This document shows, piece by piece, positions 10,263 to 18,815 of a DNA stretch of 64,000 nt. The position numbers and the translations under genes are program-made. The stretch covers positions 3,000,001 to 3,064,000 of the forward strand of contig OY282382.1 of NCBI GenBank assembly GCA_958295905.1. The letters are read 5' to 3'. Every line of letters starts with the position of its first letter. Position 1 is the stretch's first letter. This stretch comes from an uncultured Vicinamibacterales bacterium. GTDB taxonomy: Bacteria; Acidobacteriota; Vicinamibacteria; Vicinamibacterales; UBA8438. The notes beneath the pieces were generated by a model, which saw only the letters and a list, made by a program, of their open reading frames with translations, searched no databases and was not told the DNA's origin.

Positions 10263-10431
10263 CAGCGCCGACCGGCGGCCGGCTCCGGTTCGAGGGCGTC
10301 CGAGCCGTAATCGACGGCGGCGGCGGCGGGGCGGGTCACGCCGCGGCGACGGCTTCGAGCGCCGCGGCCCGTCATCCGTCCCGCCCGTGCCGACCGGCCT
10401 TCTGTTCCCGGCAGAGAGGCGTTACCGACTC

Positions 10432-11388
10432 GTGCTCTACGACATCGTCCTCATCGTCCTCGGTCTCGGTCTGGTCGCGAAGGGCGGCGACCTGTTCGTC
10501 GACTCGAGCATCTACATCGGACAGGCGCTGCGAATCCCCCGGTTCGTCATCGGCGGGACGCTGGTGAGCCTGGCCACCACCACCCCCGAGCTGGTGGTCT
10601 CGGCGATGGCGAGCAGCGTCGGCGACACCGGCATCGCGCTGGGGAACGCGATCGGGTCCTGCATCTGCAACATCGGGCTGATCGTCGGCACCGTCTCCCT
10701 GCTGACCCCGGTGGAGGTGGAGAAGCGCGACTTCGTCCGACGGGCGGCGTGGATGGTCTCGGCCGGGGTGCTCGTCGTCGTCTTCACCTGGGACCGGACG
10801 CTGAGCCGTCCCCTCGCCGCGGTCCTGCTGGCCCTGGCGTTCGCGTACCTCGCCTGGGACTATCTCGGCATCCGCCGCCGGCGCGCCGAGACCGCGGGCG
10901 GCCCCGAGCCGGAGACGAGCGGGCTGACCCGGGCCATCGGCCTGTTCGTCCTCGGGGCGGCCCTCATCGTGGTCGGCAGCCGTTTCCTCGTCGACTCGGG
11001 TCAGGCGCTGGCCGCGGCCCTCGGGGTCCCGTCGGTCATCATCGGGCTGTCGGTGGTGGCCATCGGGACGTCGCTGCCCGAGCTGGTGACCGGGGTCTCC
11101 GCGGCTCGCAAGGGGGTCCCGGACCTGTCGCTGGGCAACATCCTCGGCGCGAACGTCCTCAACCTCTACCTCATCGTCGGCCTGTCCGGCGCCATCAACC
11201 CGTTGTCGCTCGACGTCTTCACCCAGGTGTACTCGTACGGCTGGCTCGGCGTGTTCTTCGCCGCGGTCCTCGGTCTGACCGCGCGCACCGGCCACTTCCA
11301 CCGCCGCGGGGGCCTGCTCCTGCTGGCCCTCTACGCCGTCTACGTGACCGGTCTCGTCCTCGTGCCGGCGCTCTCGTCGGGCGCGTGA
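10432..11388 (+). CDS. Calcium/sodium antiporter (CaCA family, YrbG-like)
   Basis: A 318-residue inner-membrane cation exchanger with about ten hydrophobic helices. It has two inverted homologous halves, each with an alpha-repeat: GGTLVSLATTTPELVVS with GNAIGSCICNIGLI in the first half, and GLSVVAIGTSLPELVTG with GNILGANVLNLYLI in the second. These PEL and GN motifs supply the ion-binding acidic and polar residues. A cytosolic loop around residues 145-165 (RRRRAETAGG) joins the halves. GTG at 10432 (MLYDIVLIV) starts the first helix; upstream in-frame codons only add non-membrane sequence. Expected role: Ca2+ extrusion driven by Na+ or H+. Confidence 0.92.
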   Translation: MLYDIVLIVLGLGLVAKGGDLFVDSSIYIGQALRIPRFVIGGTLVSLATTTPELVVSAMASSVGDTGIALGNAIGSCICNIGLIVGTVSLLTPVEVEKRDFVRRAAWMVSAGVLVVVFTWDRTLSRPLAAVLLALAFAYLAWDYLGIRRRRAETAGGPEPETSGLTRAIGLFVLGAALIVVGSRFLVDSGQALAAALGVPSVIIGLSVVAIGTSLPELVTGVSAARKGVPDLSLGNILGANVLNLYLIVGLSGAINPLSLDVFTQVYSYGWLGVFFAAVLGLTARTGHFHRRGGLLLLALYAVYVTGLVLVPALSSGA

Positions 11389-11611
11389 GCGTGCCGCGCC
11401 GGTCTGTCCCCGCGCCGGCCGGCAGCCGCCCGACGCGCCCGCCGGCGATGGTCCGCGGACGACGGCGCCGTTGCCTTCGCCGCGGCGGCGGGCAGACGGC
11501 GTTGCGCCGAGTCCGCCGGGTTGGTGGTCAGGCCGGTCAGGCGCCCCGATCCTTGATTACCGGGCTGCGCCGGCGAGGGCCGTCCGTCCGGCGTGGTGGG
11601 GGGCGGCCGCG
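11389..11611. other. Spacer with a duplicated CCCGATC-TTGATTACCGGG-like block
   Basis: No gene is seen. CCCGATCCTTGATTACCGGG at about 11547 and CCCGATCTTCGACTACCGGG at about 11620 are near-copies 73 bp apart. They resemble the spacer duplications found elsewhere in the window. Confidence 0.4.
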
Positions 11612-11827
11612 TCACGCGGCCCGATCTTCGACTACCGGGATTACAAAGAGGTTGACCGAGTGCCTCCATCTTCCCAAGAACCCCCGTATTCGTTGGTGAA
11701 GATGCCGGCACTCCGATCCCGTGCGGCCAGCCGCCGTCGCCGCCTCCCCCTCGCGCCGCCCGTAGAGCTTCAGGATCAGTTCGCGCCGCGGGCGGGTATC
11801 GGCGATGAGCGCCTGCGGGGGAGCCAT
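11612..11827 (-). CDS. Short hypothetical ORF, possibly a truncated gene
   Basis: A 71-residue reading frame. The first 35 residues (MAPPQALIADTRPRRELILK, then LYGRREGE) have GC-rich third positions and look coding. They faintly resemble the N-terminus of PaaX-type regulators (PRxLIL-LYG), but no further conservation is seen. The second half loses the codon bias and runs through the duplicated spacer block. No clear ribosome-binding site. Best read as a decayed or truncated gene; the family hint is weak. Confidence 0.25.
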   Translation of the reverse strand: MAPPQALIADTRPRRELILKLYGRREGEAATAAGRTGSECRHLHQRIRGFLGRWRHSVNLFVIPVVEDRAA

Positions 11828-11882
11828 TCATCCGCTCAGCAGGCCGGGCGTCGCCGAACGTGTCAACCTGCAACGAGACGGC

Positions 11883-12074
11883 GGGTGCACGTCAAGAAAT
11901 GAGACGGTGCCGTTGGGGGGTATCCGGCGCGGGCGGTCCCGAGGCGTCCCATCGCGTCGAAGCCCGTAAGGCCCGTTTCGGAGGCCTCGAGGCCGCGAAC
12001 GGGATCGGAATCGCCAATCTGGCAGCGACGGGGCGGTCGTCTCACAAGCCATGCGAAGCCGCATCAGGTGCGCC
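11883..12074. mobile_element. MITE-like element, family 2, copy 2 (degenerate)
   Basis: The left end GGGTGCACGTCAAGAAATGAG and inner GAGGCGTCCCATCGCGTCGA and GGCCTCGAGGCCGCGAA match the family. The right end (ATCAGGTGCGCC) has decayed and no flanking duplication is readable. The downstream HicB-like gene starts 48 bp later. Confidence 0.55.
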
Positions 12075-12121
12075 AAGTTCGCCGGATCAGGCTGAAGTAC
12101 GGACTTGGCCGGGGAGGAGTG

Positions 12122-12367
12122 ATGCGCAAGTACGAGATCATCCTTTGCTGGAGTAACGACGATGACGCGTTCGTCGCCGAAGTTCCGGAACTCCCCGGCT
12201 GCATGGCGCACGGCCGCACGCAGGAGACGGCGCTCAGAGAGATCAAGGAGGCGATGCGCCTCTGGATCGAGACGGCGCGCGGGTGCGGCGATCCGGTGCC
12301 GGAACCGAAGGGCGGGCGGCTGATGCCCGCCTCAGCCAGACCGGTTTCCCCGCCAAGGCGCGGATGA
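12122..12367 (+). CDS. HicB-like antitoxin-type protein (orphan)
   Basis: An 81-residue protein with the HicB/UPF0150 half-RNase-H fold signature: YEIILCWSNDDDAFVAEVPE, LPGCMAHGRTQETALREIKE, AMRLWIETARGCGDPVPEP. HicB proteins neutralise HicA mRNA interferases. GGGGAGGAGTG directly precedes the ATG. No HicA gene is visible on either side, and no C-terminal DNA-binding helix is present, so it is either a solitary HicB domain or the survivor of a broken toxin-antitoxin pair. A MITE copy ends just upstream. Confidence 0.8.
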   Translation: MRKYEIILCWSNDDDAFVAEVPELPGCMAHGRTQETALREIKEAMRLWIETARGCGDPVPEPKGGRLMPASARPVSPPRRG

Positions 12368-12445
12368 AACGCCGTTCGAGCCCGATCTCGAGACCCTCCC
12401 TCGTCCGGGGCGAACACGCACGGATACGGGTATCGCGTCAGAAAT

Positions 12446-15400
12446 TCACGGCGTTGCGCCCGGTGCCGCCGGCCGGCGGAGGATGGGGTAGACCGAACCG
12501 GCCGCGGTCACGTGGTCGTCGACCAGGTTCCAGTTCACGATGCCGTCGTCGGACCGGGGCTCCAGCAGCGCGAACAAGAGGCGTCCGAGCGGCTGGTCCA
12601 CGGGCACGACCAGGGTACCGGCGGGCAACACGCGCTCCACCGGGGTCCAGTCGCCGGTGGCCAGACGTTCGCGGTGGCCCTGGAAGGGGCGGTCGGCGAC
12701 AGACGAGGCGCGCACGACGAACTCCTGCAGATCCAGCATCGTGTCGGCGGCGAGGGGGGCGCCGTCGACGCCGTGGGCGGCGAGGAGGTCGACGACCGCG
12801 GTGAGGTCCGCCGGCACGTAGTAGGCGGCGGGGGCGAGCTCGTCGCCGTCCTCGGCGGCCGCGAACGTGCCGTACTCGTGCATCGGCGTCGGCTGCGCCA
12901 CGTCGAGGCGGCGCCGCATCGGGGCTCGGGTGTACGGGTTCTGCACCTCCTCGGTGCGTCCCAGCAGGATCTCGACGGGGCCGGCCGACGGCACGGGCAC
13001 GGCGCGGGTCGCGAGCCGGGCGCCGGCGACCGGGGCCGCGTCGGCGGTTTCGACGAGAGCGGCGATGGCCCCGGCGCGGTCGTGGGCGAACGTCAGCGCT
13101 TCCTCCACGAACCGCAGCGAGGCGTGGACGCGTTCGTCGAACGGCGCGTAGGCGTAGGCCTCGCCGAGCAGCGCGACCCGGTTGCGGAGTCCGACGTAGT
13201 TGTTGTTGAACCGCGGCCGGTGATCGAACGTGCGCCAGCTCGGCTCGGTCCCGGCCGCGGGCGGGAGGTTGCCGTAATAGTAGAAGCGCCAGCCGTCGGA
13301 CTGCTCGACGGCGCGGGTGATCGCGGGCAGCCATTCGTCGCGGAGGAGGGCGTCGATAGCGGGATGGGTATTGGGGTGGAGCGGCGGCGAGTAGGTCAGA
13401 TGATAGGCGTGCTCGGTGCCGTTGGTGGTGTGGAGGTCGATGACCACGTGCGGGTCGTAGGCTTCGTACGCGCGGGCGAGGGCCCGGGCCTCGGGCGACT
13501 CCAGCTTCATGTGGTCGCGGTTGAGGTCGAGGCCCTGGGCGTTGGTCCGTTCGCCCTGGCCCGCGAACGGGCCGAACTGATAGGGCCGGGTGTCGGGCCC
13601 CATGCGCTCGTGGCCGTCGGCGTTGTAGATGGGGGCGACGAGCAGGGTCATCGACGACGACCACGCGGCGTGGGCGCCCCCCGCGAGGTCCCGCAGCAGC
13701 ATCAGCAGCGCTTCCTTGCCCGCGACCTCGCCGCCGTGGATGGCCCCCTGCAGCCAGACGCGGAGGCGGCCGGCGTCGATGACCGAGGCGGGCCGCGCAT
13801 CGGCCGTGTCCCCGACGACGGCGAGGGGCAGGGGGCGGCCCTCCACCGTCGACCCGAAGGTGGTGGCGTGGATGCGATCGGACCCCTCTGCGGCCAGGGT
13901 CACGAACTGGACGACCTCGCCGTACCCGGTGGTCTGCTCGTAGCCGGTGCGCTCCGCGCGCGTGGGCGGCAGGGCCCCCGCTTCCCGGTCTCCCGGTGCG
14001 CACCCCGCCAACGGGGCGGCCGCCAGCACGGCCGCCGCCAGCAGGCCGGCCGCCCCGGGAGCCGGCGGCCGGCCGCCGCGCCGCACCGGGACCGGTCGCC
14101 CGCCGCGCCGCGCCGGGACCGGTCGCCCGCCGCGGAACTCTTCCCACCGGATGCTGGAAGCGGCCATCACCGGCACCCCGCAATCCGTTCGGCGGCGGCG
14201 TCCGCCGCGCTGTGCCGGGACGGTCGCCCGCCGCGGAACTCTTCCCACCGGATGCTGGAAGCGGCCACCGGCACCTCGCAATCCGTTCGGCGTCGTTGTC
14301 GTCCGCCGCGCTGCTCGGGGACCGGCCGCCCGTCGCGGGACTCTTTCCACCGGATGCTGGAAGCGGCCATCACCGGCACCCCGCATCCGTTCGGCGGCGG
14401 CGTCGACGTCCGCCTCGGTGGTCCCGCGGCCGACGCTGAACCGGACCGCGCCGTGACCGACGGCCGGCGGGATCCCCATGGCCGCGAGCACCGGCGAGAT
14501 CGCGCGTTCTCCGGTGTGGCACGCGGAACCGGTCGAGGCCGCGATCTCCGGCATCTGCGCGAGGATCTCGTCGCCGTAGCGGCCGGTGAAGCCGACGTTG
14601 AGGGTATTGGGCAGCCGCAACGTCGGGTGGCCGTTCAGCAAGATGCGGTCGCCCAGCCGCGCCCGCAGTCCGTTCCACAGGCGGTCGCGCAGGCGGCGCT
14701 GGCGGTCCCCGCAGGGGTCGGTCTCGGCGAGCCGGCAGGCGGCTCCCAGGCCGGCCGCGAGGAGCGCGCTCTCGGTGCCGGCCCGCCGGCCGTCCTCGTG
14801 GCCGCCGCCGTGCACGAGCGGGGTCAGCTCGACACCGCGCCGGACGAACAGGGCGCCGACGCCCTTGGGGGCGTACAGCTTGTGTCCGGCCAGGCTGAGC
14901 AGATCGACGCCGAGTTCGCGCACCCGTACGGGGATCTTGCCCGCTGACTGGGCCGCATCGGTATGAAAGAGAACGCCGTGGTCGCGCGCGATGTGCGCGA
15001 TCTCGGCGATCGGCTGAACCGTCCCGACCTCGTTGTTGGCGTGCATCACGCTGACGAGCGCGGTGTCGGGGGCGATGGCCCGACGGACGTCGTCGGGGTC
15101 GACGAGGCCGTGACCGTCAACCGGCACCGCCGTGACCCGCGCCCCCAGGGTCTCGACGAAACGGCAGGGCTCGAGAATGGCCGGATGCTCCACCGCGGTG
15201 GTGACGATGTGCGGCGGGGACGCGGCGCCGAGGACCACGCCCTTGATGACTTGGTTGTTCGCCTCGCTGCCGCCGCTGGTCAGCACGATCTCGGCGGGGT
15301 CGCAGCCGAGCAGCGACGCGATGCGGCGGCGGGCGGCGCCGACCGCATCACGGGCCGGGCGCCCGGCCCAGTGTCCGCTCGACGGATTGCCGAAGTCCTC

Positions 15401-15493
15401 GTCGAGCAGGGGCCGCATCGCGGCCGACACCGCCGGGGCGATGGGGGTGCTCGCGTTGTGGTCGAGATAGATGCGCGTTGGATCTTCTGGCAC
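12446..15493 (-). CDS. Cysteine desulfurase (NifS/IscS-like) joined in frame to an exported M14 metallopeptidase
   Basis: One uninterrupted 1015-codon frame. Residues 1-370 are a complete PLP-dependent cysteine desulfurase: IYLDHNASTPIAP, HANNEVGTVQPIAEIA, HTDAAQSAGK, SLAGHKLYAPKGVG (PLP lysine), and the catalytic-cysteine loop STGSACHTGE. It would release sulfur from cysteine. Residues about 375-440 are translations of a 100-bp tandem repeat (GDGRFQHPVERVPRR twice, then MAASSIRWEEFRGG). From residue about 443 there is an Arg-rich leader, a hydrophobic stretch and lipobox-like LAGC, then an M14 carboxypeptidase domain with QGAIHGGEVAGKE (zinc His/Glu), LDLNRD and DLHTTNG. An internal ATG at 14167 could start the peptidase separately, which makes more sense for an exported lipoprotein. 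The two activities have no known link, so the missing stop codon is probably a by-product of repeat expansion. Confidence 0.75.
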   Translation of the reverse strand: MPEDPTRIYLDHNASTPIAPAVSAAMRPLLDEDFGNPSSGHWAGRPARDAVGAARRRIASLLGCDPAEIVLTSGGSEANNQVIKGVVLGAASPPHIVTTAVEHPAILEPCRFVETLGARVTAVPVDGHGLVDPDDVRRAIAPDTALVSVMHANNEVGTVQPIAEIAHIARDHGVLFHTDAAQSAGKIPVRVRELGVDLLSLAGHKLYAPKGVGALFVRRGVELTPLVHGGGHEDGRRAGTESALLAAGLGAACRLAETDPCGDRQRRLRDRLWNGLRARLGDRILLNGHPTLRLPNTLNVGFTGRYGDEILAQMPEIAASTGSACHTGERAISPVLAAMGIPPAVGHGAVRFSVGRGTTEADVDAAAERMRGAGDGRFQHPVERVPRRAAGPRAARRTTTTPNGLRGAGGRFQHPVGRVPRRATVPAQRGGRRRRTDCGVPVMAASSIRWEEFRGGRPVPARRGGRPVPVRRGGRPPAPGAAGLLAAAVLAAAPLAGCAPGDREAGALPPTRAERTGYEQTTGYGEVVQFVTLAAEGSDRIHATTFGSTVEGRPLPLAVVGDTADARPASVIDAGRLRVWLQGAIHGGEVAGKEALLMLLRDLAGGAHAAWSSSMTLLVAPIYNADGHERMGPDTRPYQFGPFAGQGERTNAQGLDLNRDHMKLESPEARALARAYEAYDPHVVIDLHTTNGTEHAYHLTYSPPLHPNTHPAIDALLRDEWLPAITRAVEQSDGWRFYYYGNLPPAAGTEPSWRTFDHRPRFNNNYVGLRNRVALLGEAYAYAPFDERVHASLRFVEEALTFAHDRAGAIAALVETADAAPVAGARLATRAVPVPSAGPVEILLGRTEEVQNPYTRAPMRRRLDVAQPTPMHEYGTFAAAEDGDELAPAAYYVPADLTAVVDLLAAHGVDGAPLAADTMLDLQEFVVRASSVADRPFQGHRERLATGDWTPVERVLPAGTLVVPVDQPLGRLLFALLEPRSDDGIVNWNLVDDHVTAAGSVYPILRRPAAPGATP
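14120..14400. repeat. Three imperfect ~100-bp tandem repeats at the desulfurase/peptidase junction
   Basis: CGGTCGCCCGCCGCGGAACT and CCACCGGATGCTGGAAGCGG recur near 14121, 14221 and 14320. Spacings of about 101 and 100 bp shift the reading frame between units. A shorter 30-bp tandem of CCGCCGCGCCGC-CCGGGACCGGTCG adjoins at about 14085-14130. The repeats replace the expected desulfurase stop codon and contain the likely start of the peptidase gene. Confidence 0.8.
14165..14167 (-). promoter_or_regulatory. Internal ATG, likely independent start of the M14 peptidase
   Basis: ATG at 14167 in the same frame would give MAASSIRWEEFRGG, Arg-rich residues, then the hydrophobic segment GLLAAAVLAAAPLAGC. 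This is a plausible lipoprotein signal. Without this start the signal would sit in the middle of the desulfurase fusion, where it could not work. No strong ribosome-binding site is seen. Confidence 0.45.
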
Positions 15494-15911
15494 CGGGGCC
15501 TCTTCCGGGGAACCTCGTGGCGGCGCCGGCCGTAGTGGTCAGAGAAGCTCGGTGCGATCCCACGCGGACCGGGACCGGGTGCCGCCGCCGACCGGGAGCC
15601 TATTGTATCGGCTGAGAGCCTGCGCCGTAGAACGGCGCGGCCTTGGGCAGGGCGGGTCGGGTGCCGGGCGGCGTTTCGGAGAACGGCGGCGTCGACCCGG
15701 ATTCCCGCGGCGAACCCCGGGTTGCGCCGTGGCCCGCGGGGGGTGCCGGCGGGCTGAGAGGCGGCCCGTTTCGACCAAGCCGGACGAGGGCGCTTTCGGC
15801 GGACGCGGCGGTGGAGCGACCGCAGCCGGACGGGATGGCGCGCCGGTCGAACGCAGCCGGCGCCGTCACGGGCCTCCGGGCGTGCGGGTGGCTCGACGGG
15901 AGGGGCGCGGA
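15494..15911. other. Spacer between divergent genes, with one hairpin repeat
   Basis: Holds the GCGCCGTAGAACGGCGC hairpin at 15621-15640 and otherwise GC-rich sequence without a gene. TATTGTAT at 15601 is a possible -10 region for the plus strand. No strong -35 was found. Confidence 0.4.
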
Positions 15912-16937
15912 ATGACGATCGAACTCCGGCGGCGGCGCTTTCGGCCCCGACTCGTGGCCGTCGGCGTGTTGCTCGCGGCCGCCGCGGCGTCGCCGCCCGC
16001 CGCGGGCGCCGGGCAGGCTGGTTCCGCCGGCGGCGCGCCGGTCGTTTCGGCCGGCGCGGGGCAGTCCGGTAACGAGATCGACCGGTTCATGGAGCGGGTG
16101 CTCGAGAACCGCGACGCCTCGTGGTGCCGTGTCGGCGACTTCGTCCTGCGCGAGGTCGAGACGCTGGCCGTCGAGGGTCCGGCCGAGCTGCCGATCGCCG
16201 GTTTCCGGCGCGAGTACGAGTGGTACGTCCGGGACGTCGTCGTCGTGCGCAGTCCGCGGCGCTTCGACGGGGTGGACATCGGCGAGGTCCGGCGCCGCGA
16301 GTATGAGGAGGCTTGGCTGCGGCGGCGCGAACGCCGGGCGGCGGGCCGCCGGGAAGAGGAAGACGCCGAAGCGGCGGCCGGACGGGGTCCCGGGGGGCGG
16401 GAGACGGACGTGGGGGACGCGGGGCCGCTGGCGCCCGAGTTCATCTCCGACGCCTACTACTTCATGGAGTTCGAGTTCGAGCCGGGGAACTACTACTTGG
16501 CCGGCTACGAAACGCTGGCGGGCCGGGAGGTCGTGAAGATCGAGTACTACCCCACCGACCTCTTCGACGGCGACGCGGAGGCGGACGACTCTGAGCGCGA
16601 ACGGCGCATCGCGCAGGGGTTCGCCAAGACTTCCCTCGTGACCCTCTGGATCGACCCCGACGTCCACCAGGTCGTCCAGTACACCTTCGACAACGTCGGC
16701 CTCGACTTCCTCCCCGGCCGCTGGCTCGTGCGCGTCGACGGGTGGCACGCGTCCATCGAGATGACGCAGCCGATCGGCGGCGTCTGGCTGCCCCGCCGGA
16801 TGACCCTGTCCGGCCGCGCGACGACGGCGCTGGGGGCGTTCGAGCTGCGGTTCACCCGCGACTATACCGACTATCGAGAGGCGCTCACGGGCGGGCGGCT
16901 GGTCGGCCCCGGGGATGCGCCCGGAGACGGGCGATGA
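15912..16937 (+). CDS. Exported protein of unknown family, coupled to an Omp85 gene
   Basis: A 341-residue protein with an N-terminal signal peptide (RPRLVAVGVLLAAAAASPPAAG). The mature part is acidic and aromatic. It has a charged coiled-coil-like insert near residues 130-165 (RREYEEAWLRRRERR) and a beta-rich second half (YYFMEFEFEPGNYYLAGYET, VTLWIDPDVHQVVQYTFDNV, IEMTQPIGGVWLPRRMTL), recalling LolA-like or outer-membrane lipoprotein-sorting folds used by secreted Acidobacteria proteins. Its stop overlaps the start of the Omp85 gene by ATGA, so the two are translationally coupled and probably act together at the outer membrane. The ATG at 15912 opens the signal peptide. Confidence 0.7.
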   Translation: MTIELRRRRFRPRLVAVGVLLAAAAASPPAAGAGQAGSAGGAPVVSAGAGQSGNEIDRFMERVLENRDASWCRVGDFVLREVETLAVEGPAELPIAGFRREYEWYVRDVVVVRSPRRFDGVDIGEVRRREYEEAWLRRRERRAAGRREEEDAEAAAGRGPGGRETDVGDAGPLAPEFISDAYYFMEFEFEPGNYYLAGYETLAGREVVKIEYYPTDLFDGDAEADDSERERRIAQGFAKTSLVTLWIDPDVHQVVQYTFDNVGLDFLPGRWLVRVDGWHASIEMTQPIGGVWLPRRMTLSGRATTALGAFELRFTRDYTDYREALTGGRLVGPGDAPGDGR

Positions 16938-18412
16938 TCCGCGGCCCCGCCCGGCCCGGGGTCCGCGGCGGGACCGCGTGCCGCCCGGGTCGAGCCCGGC
17001 GGGGCCGCCGCCGCGGGCTCCTCGGCGCGGCGCCCGCGGCGACGCCGCCGCCGCGAACACCAATGCAACCCCGGCCAGCGTGTCGCCGGGGGCTCCTCGG
17101 CGCGGCGCTCGCGGTGTTGCTCGCCTCGCCGCCGGTTCCGGCGCAGCCCCCCGCGGGGCTCGCGGCGCTGCTCGCTGCGGTGCCGGCCCCGGCGCAACCC
17201 CCCGCGCCGGCCCCGTCCCCCGCGCCGGAGGTCGTCGGCGAGCTGCGGGTGCACGGGAACCACTCGACCCCCGACGCGGACGTCCTGCACCTGGCCGGCG
17301 TCGCCCTCGGCGACCCGGTGGAGCCCGACACCCTGGACCGGATTGCGGCTCGACTGCGCGCGAGCGGCCGGTTCGAGTCAGTCGAAGTCCGGAAGCGCTA
17401 CACGTCGCTCGTGCGGCGCGAAGCGGTGGCGCTGATTCTGCTCGTGCGCGAACGCCCCGGAGCCTCGGACGCGGCGCGCGGGGGCCTGGGCCGCGCGCTC
17501 GGCTTCCTGGCGCGGCGCACCATGTTCCTGCCGATCCTGGACTACGCCGAGGGGCACGGATACAGCTACGGCGCCCGGTTCAGGCTGGTCGACCCGCTCG
17601 GCGCGCGGAGCAGCGCGTCGGTTCCGTTGACCTGGGGCGGGACGCGGCAGGCCGGCCTTGCCCTCGAGAAGCGGTTCGAGACCGGCGTGCTGCACACGGT
17701 GCGGGGCGGGGCGGCGGCGACGCGCCAGGAGAACCAGCACTACCGCGAGCACGACCGGCGGCTCTCGGTGTGGGTCGGGGCCGACCGCCGCCTCGCGGGT
17801 CCGCTGCGCGTGGCCGCGCGGGCCGAGTGGAGCGACGTGGGTTTCGGGACCATCGCCGAGACGGCGGCGACCTACCGCGTCGGGGTCGAGCTCGATACCC
17901 GCCGGAACCCGGGGTTTTCCCGCGATGCGGTGATGGCGCACGCCGGGTGGCAGTGGCTCGACCGCACCGGCGGGGCCGGCGTCGTCGCCCAGCCGCAGGC
18001 CGACCTGCGCGGGTTCGTGGGGCTGTCCGGGCAGGCGGTGCTGGGGCTGCGGGTTCTGTACCAGGGGGCGGGCGGCCCGCTCCCGGCCTACGCCCAGCCC
18101 CTGCTCGGCGGCCGCGCGTCGGTGCGGGGGCATCGGTTCGGACACCGCGCCGGCGACCGCTTGGCTGCCGCCTCGGCCGAGCTGCGGTTCCCGGTGACCT
18201 CGCCGCTGAGCTTCGGCACGGTCGGCGTCCGGGTGTTCTTCGACACCGGGGCCGTGTACGACGCCGGTGAAGACCTGTATCGGACCCGCTTCAGCCAGGG
18301 TGCCGGCGCCGGCGTCTTTTTCAATGCGGCGTTCGTCAACCTGCAGCTCGACGCGGCCCACGACCTCGACAGCGGCGCCCGGCTCCACTTCGGGACCGGC
18401 GTGAGCTTCTGA
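16934..18412 (+). CDS. Omp85/BamA-TamA-like outer-membrane protein with one POTRA domain
   Basis: About 492 residues. A Pro/Ala/Arg-rich leader is followed by a POTRA-like domain at about residues 95-175 (VVGELRVHGNHSTPDADVLH, IAARLRASGRFESVEVRKRY), then a C-terminal beta-barrel ending in LHFGTGVSF with a terminal Phe, and LGGRASVRGHRFG, equivalent to the Omp85 VRGY/F motif. Such proteins insert or translocate outer-membrane proteins. The ATG at 16934 overlaps the preceding stop (ATGA) and has GGAGA upstream. ATG at 17063 would start directly before a better signal peptide (RRGLLGAALAVLLASPPVPA). The extra 43 residues look like a duplication of that segment (RRGLLGAAPA). Confidence 0.82.
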   Translation: MIRGPARPGVRGGTACRPGRARRGRRRGLLGAAPAATPPPRTPMQPRPACRRGLLGAALAVLLASPPVPAQPPAGLAALLAAVPAPAQPPAPAPSPAPEVVGELRVHGNHSTPDADVLHLAGVALGDPVEPDTLDRIAARLRASGRFESVEVRKRYTSLVRREAVALILLVRERPGASDAARGGLGRALGFLARRTMFLPILDYAEGHGYSYGARFRLVDPLGARSSASVPLTWGGTRQAGLALEKRFETGVLHTVRGGAAATRQENQHYREHDRRLSVWVGADRRLAGPLRVAARAEWSDVGFGTIAETAATYRVGVELDTRRNPGFSRDAVMAHAGWQWLDRTGGAGVVAQPQADLRGFVGLSGQAVLGLRVLYQGAGGPLPAYAQPLLGGRASVRGHRFGHRAGDRLAAASAELRFPVTSPLSFGTVGVRVFFDTGAVYDAGEDLYRTRFSQGAGAGVFFNAAFVNLQLDAAHDLDSGARLHFGTGVSF

Positions 18413-18790
18413 CGGCCGCGCCGCAACCTGCGGACCGACCCCGCGCGCGACCTTGACGGCGGTGCCCGGCTCCACTTCGGGACCGGCCTCGGCTTTGACC
18501 CGCCGCCCGCGCAGGGGTGGGGTAGGGGCGCCGCCGGCCACTGCCGCCCCGCGCCCGCGGCCTGCGGCGGGACGCGCCCGGCCGGGACGACCCGCCGATC
18601 GGGACCGGCCTCGGCTTTGACCGCCGCGCCGTCCGGGGTGGGGCGGGAGGCCGCCGGCCACTGCCGGCCCGCACACGCGGCCCGCGGCGGGACGCGCCCG
18701 GCCGGGACGACCCGCCGATCGGGGCCGGCCTCGGCTTTGACCGCCGCGCCGCCCGGGGCGGGAGGCCGCCGGCCACTGCCGGCCCGCGCG
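18413..18790. repeat. Tandem copies of the Omp85 gene 3' end and spacer
   Basis: Directly after the stop, GACCTTGACGGCGGTGCCCGG plus CTCCACTTCGGGACCGGC repeats the last coding bases of the Omp85 gene (18363-18404). Then GGGACCGGCCTCGGCTTTGACC with GCCGGCCACTGCCGGCCCGC recurs about every 120 bp (near 18479, 18600 and 18720). As with the DUF983 gene, the tail of the neighbouring gene seeded a decaying tandem array. Confidence 0.8.
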
Positions 18791-18798
18791 CCGGGAGG

Positions 18799-18804
18799 TA
18801 TAAT
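18799..18804 (+). promoter_or_regulatory. TATAAT -10 box of the HAD gene, leaderless transcript likely
   Basis: Perfect TATAAT only 12 bp before the ATG at 18816. With the usual 6-8 bp to the transcription start, the 5' untranslated region would be 0-6 bases, so the mRNA is probably leaderless. There is no room for a ribosome-binding site. Confidence 0.6.
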
Positions 18805-18815
18805 CCGCCGGCACG

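Noticed and set aside
8281-10431. The frame of the antiporter gene stays open for over 2 kb upstream (1035 codons in total)
   Set aside because: Only the last 318 codons match a family; the upstream part is the antisense of larE and the K+ channel gene in another frame, a common effect of high GC.
12446-14183. 581-codon frame parallel to the M14 peptidase in another frame
   Set aside because: Arg/Pro/Gly-rich composition without domains; the peptidase frame has all zinc motifs.
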